From Succinivibrio dextrinosolvens (GTDB lineage: Bacteria > Pseudomonadota > Gammaproteobacteria > Enterobacterales > Succinivibrionaceae), in contig NZ_CP047056.1 of the NCBI RefSeq assembly GCF_011065405.1, forward strand, positions 1,324,747-1,388,746: a DNA stretch of 64,000 bases, given 5' to 3'. The translations under genes were made by a program, and so were the position numbers. This document shows, one piece after another, positions 61,580 to 64,000 of the stretch (its first letter is position 1; each line of letters begins with the position of its first letter). The notes below the pieces were generated by a model. The model made no database searches, was not told the DNA's origin, and was given only the letters and a program-made list of their open reading frames with translations.

Positions 61580-62629
61580 ATGAAAGCTGTTGTATTACAT
61601 GGCCCAGAAAATTATCCAAACAACTATGAGGTTATGGATATTGAAAAGCCTGTATGCGGTGATGGCGATATTCTGTTAAAGATGAAGGCAGCTGCACTTT
61701 GTGGCACTGACAAAAGAATTTTCACTGGTGCCAAGACTAAAGGTGTACGCAAGGATTCTGTTGTTGGACATGAAATCTGTGGTCTTATCGAGCAGGTTGG
61801 AAAAAATGTTAAAGGCTACGCTGTAGGTGACAGAGTAGCAATTGCTAATGTTATCCCTTGTGGACACTGCTCAGCCTGTTTATCAGGAAGAGAAAATGCC
61901 TGCTTACACAGACAGGCAATCGGTTATGAATTCAATGGCGGCTTTGAGGAATATGTTCTAATTCCACAGGTATGCATTGAAAGTGGCAACGTAGTTAAGC
62001 TACCTGATACCGTAAGCTATGCAGCTGGAGCTTTAATCGAGCCTCTGGCCTGCTGCATACGTGGTTTAAGAAATACCGGTACTGGATTTAACGATACTGT
62101 TCTAATTATAGGTGCAGGTCCTATCGGTCTGATGCATTTACAGTTGTCCCTGATTTCAGGTGCTAGAGAAGTAATCGTAAGTGAGCTTGATCCAGAAAAA
62201 CGAGCTCTTGCTCTAAAGCTAGGCGCCAAGATTGCAGTAGATCCTGCAAAAGATGATCTTGAGAAAATTGTAATGGATGAGACCGATGGTGAAGGCGTAG
62301 ACAGAATTGTTATGGCAATTGGCGTTAATGCTCTTGTAGACAGTACCTTCAAGCTAGCAAAGAAAGGCGGTACCGTATGTCTGTTCGCAGGCTTCCCTAA
62401 GGGCAAGATGAGTGAATTCGATCCTAGCGTAATTCATTACAACGAGCTAAATATCACAGGAAGCACAGCTTACAAGCGTATCGATTATCTGCAGGCTGCA
62501 GGAATGGTAAGCTCAGGAAAGATTGACCTAGACGCAATTGTTTCACACAAATTCAAGATTGAAGACTTCAAAAAAGCATTAGATCTGCACATGGCAGGAA
62601 CCGCTCTGAAGGTTGTAATCGAAGATTAG
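61580..62629 (+). CDS. Zinc-dependent medium-chain (polyol) dehydrogenase
   Basis: 349 residues. The catalytic zinc site has Cys in LCGTDKRIF and His in VGHEICG. The structural zinc site has the four Cys of CGHCSACLSGRENAC. The NAD-binding motif is IGAGPIGLMHLQLSLISGAR, with Glu in VSELDPEK selecting NAD over NADP. It falls in the sorbitol/threonine-dehydrogenase-like group, oxidising a secondary alcohol to a ketose. The ATG at 61580 gives the family start (MKAVVLHGPENYP). It is the first gene of the dehydrogenase-aldolase-kinase operon, and the substrate is probably a polyol or sugar phosphate. Confidence 0.9.
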   Translation: MKAVVLHGPENYPNNYEVMDIEKPVCGDGDILLKMKAAALCGTDKRIFTGAKTKGVRKDSVVGHEICGLIEQVGKNVKGYAVGDRVAIANVIPCGHCSACLSGRENACLHRQAIGYEFNGGFEEYVLIPQVCIESGNVVKLPDTVSYAAGALIEPLACCIRGLRNTGTGFNDTVLIIGAGPIGLMHLQLSLISGAREVIVSELDPEKRALALKLGAKIAVDPAKDDLEKIVMDETDGEGVDRIVMAIGVNALVDSTFKLAKKGGTVCLFAGFPKGKMSEFDPSVIHYNELNITGSTAYKRIDYLQAAGMVSSGKIDLDAIVSHKFKIEDFKKALDLHMAGTALKVVIED

Positions 62630-62677
62630 TTAGTAGTTAAAGTTATTTTTTAATCAAATTCAAGGAGAATATTTTTT

Positions 62678-63562
62678 ATGGCAACACCTATGTATGCAAT
62701 GGGCAAGGCAGTACGTTTATCACGCATGGTTAATGCTGAAAGTGGCAAAATGATGGCAATCACAGTAGATCATGCAACATCACGTGGTATTGCTCCAATG
62801 ACTGGTATTCATGACATTCAGGGCGCAATCGACAAGATCGTTGCAGGCTGTCCAGATGCAATCACAATGACAGGCGGAATACAAAAACGCTGCTGGGGTC
62901 CTCATGTAGGTTCAGGTATCAGTGTTTTACACAAGATTTCAAATTATGCTCCAACTTCACCAACCAATGACTGTGTATTCGGCTCTGTTGATGCAGCAGT
63001 TCGCTACGGTGCAGATGCAGTTTCAATGGGATGTATGACTTTAGGTGACTTCCAGAATGAGCAGTTTGAACGTATTGGCAAAGTCAGCGAGTACTGCGAT
63101 AAGATTGGTATGCCTCTAATTGGTCATGTATATCCAAAGGGCGAGAGTGTTCCTAAAGAAAAGCGCACAGCTTGGGAGAATATAGCTTACTGCGTAAGAA
63201 GTGCCTGTGAATTAGGTATGGATGTTGTTAAAACAACCTACACAGGTGACCCAGACAGCATGGCAAAAGTAATTTCATGTGTACCATCTTCATTCAGAGT
63301 AGTAATCCAGGGCGGTGATACACCTGCAGGCCTAAAAGGCGACGATCTGTTAATGTACTACATGCAGATGACCCGTGATGCATTAGATGCAGGTTGCGGC
63401 GGTGTAACAATGGGTCGCTGGGTATGGGATTCAGACGATGTAACTGCTCTTGTTATCGCTTTACGTCGACTAATCCACAAGAACTACAGTGCCAAGGAAT
63501 GTATGGAGCTGTTCAAGACAGTCAAGAACGAAAAGAATTACACTGATTACACTTCTTTATAA
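62678..63562 (+). CDS. Class I aldolase of the DeoC/LacD/FbaB group
   Basis: 294 residues, TIM-barrel Schiff-base aldolase. MAITVDHATSRGIAPMTGI carries the catalytic acid/base Asp-His region. DVVKTTYTGDP holds the Schiff-base Lys, and VVIQGGDTPAG and GVTMGRWVW bind phosphate. This pattern is that of archaeal-type fructose-bisphosphate aldolase and LsrF. With a dehydrogenase and FGGY kinase next to it, it likely cleaves a ketose phosphate to dihydroxyacetone phosphate and an aldehyde. A CAAGGAG ribosome site is present. Confidence 0.88.
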   Translation: MATPMYAMGKAVRLSRMVNAESGKMMAITVDHATSRGIAPMTGIHDIQGAIDKIVAGCPDAITMTGGIQKRCWGPHVGSGISVLHKISNYAPTSPTNDCVFGSVDAAVRYGADAVSMGCMTLGDFQNEQFERIGKVSEYCDKIGMPLIGHVYPKGESVPKEKRTAWENIAYCVRSACELGMDVVKTTYTGDPDSMAKVISCVPSSFRVVIQGGDTPAGLKGDDLLMYYMQMTRDALDAGCGGVTMGRWVWDSDDVTALVIALRRLIHKNYSAKECMELFKTVKNEKNYTDYTSL

Positions 63563-63574
63563 AGAGATATGACT

Positions 63575-64000
63575 ATGAGTAAGTATCTATTAGGAATTGA
63601 TGTTGGAACAAGTAGCTTAAAGGTTGCTATCATCGATGATGATGCTCAACTCATAGGTATCAGCAGCAGTAAGTACGATCTCATCATGCCAGATGAGAAA
63701 TCTGTCCAGATTGAAGCAAAAAGCATGTGGAGATCGTTACTTGAGTGTCTTATTAAATTAAAAGAACAAAAAGTAGATCTTAGCGCTGTAGCAGGAATCA
63801 GTATCTCCTCTCTATGTCCAGGTCTTGTGGCTTTAGATGCAAAAGGAGAGGTACTGGTTGATCCAATCATCTACTCAGACAGACGTTCCTCAAAAGAAGC
63901 TGACGAGATTTTACAAAGGGTCGGAAAAGACAAGCTCTTTGAGATTACAGCCAATGGCTGTATGGCTGGAGCCTTCTCTGGCACTTCAATGCTTTGGATC
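63575..64000 (+). CDS. FGGY-family carbohydrate kinase, N-terminal part (cut by window edge)
   Basis: The first 142 codons. The ATP-binding phosphate-1 loop is YLLGIDVGTSSLKVAIIDDD, and GISISSLCPGLVALDAKG and VDPIIYSDRRS are typical of the xylulokinase-like FGGY subgroup (PIIYSDRRS matches PAILWxDxR). I place the start at the ATG 63575, eight bases behind AAAGAG; an in-frame ATG at 63569 lies too close. It should phosphorylate the ketose formed by the dehydrogenase. The rest lies outside the window. Confidence 0.88.
   Translation, partial: MSKYLLGIDVGTSSLKVAIIDDDAQLIGISSSKYDLIMPDEKSVQIEAKSMWRSLLECLIKLKEQKVDLSAVAGISISSLCPGLVALDAKGEVLVDPIIYSDRRSSKEADEILQRVGKDKLFEITANGCMAGAFSGTSMLWI

Overview
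The window reads as one AT-rich chromosomal segment of a gammaproteobacterium. Gene order and protein types fit the Aeromonadales, most likely a gut-type anaerobe of the Succinivibrionaceae; this placement is inference from memory of the families, not from a search. Supporting blocks are parE / yqiA-cpdA-nudF with a QseBC-type regulator, mrcA divergent from aroK-aroB-damX-rpe-gph-trpS, and rcsF-trmO. All are gammaproteobacterial synteny groups. Two expected neighbours are missing: no dam lies between damX and rpe, and no pil/hof operon lies between mrcA and aroK. A nucleoside transporter with its own strong terminator sits in the pil/hof place.

Layout. 1-5.1 kb (minus): 5' end of parE, a two-component system, YqiA, CpdA (cAMP phosphodiesterase), NudF. 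5.1-6.5 kb (plus): a class I dihydroorotase. 6.6-12.6 kb (minus): the aroK-aroB-damX-rpe-gph-trpS operon. 12.8-16.9 kb: nucleoside transporter (minus) and penicillin-binding protein 1A (plus). 17.0-46.8 kb: a complete type VI secretion system (T6SS) island. 47.1-52.6 kb (minus): PHP phosphatase, a HAD-Nudix fusion, TrmO, RcsF, GltX and an aldo/keto reductase. 53.0-59.3 kb: PTS enzyme I, a YgbK-type kinase, tRNA-Gly(CCC), an orphan periplasmic binding protein and a PAS-GGDEF-EAL protein. 59.6-59.8 kb: two identical tRNA-Ala(UGC) genes. 60.0-64.0 kb: a DeoR repressor divergent from a polyol or sugar operon (zinc dehydrogenase, class I aldolase, FGGY kinase cut by the window end).

The T6SS island has every core part (TssA-M plus PAAR) in three transcription blocks. 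A minus block runs hcp3, hcp2, then tssA-B-C-hcp1-E-F-G-clpV-PAAR. A plus block runs vgrG, a 130-residue acidic protein and a DUF6931-like protein, and ends in a UUCG-loop terminator. A second minus block runs tssJ-K-L-M plus an SH3-type lipoprotein. The least explained part is the vgrG block: the VgrG carries a long coiled-coil insertion and about 260 residues beyond its beta-helix, followed by two genes with no assigned role. A decayed IS200/IS605-type tnpB remnant sits between the hcp and vgrG promoters, and the two promoter regions share an 11-bp motif.

The sugar operon at the right end has a dense control region: three helically phased copies of GTTAAAGAYTA, a near-consensus CRP site and an FNR-like box. 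Together with CpdA this suggests cAMP-dependent control of carbon use. The same region shares a 23-bp perfect repeat with the hcp/tnpB spacer 32 kb away.
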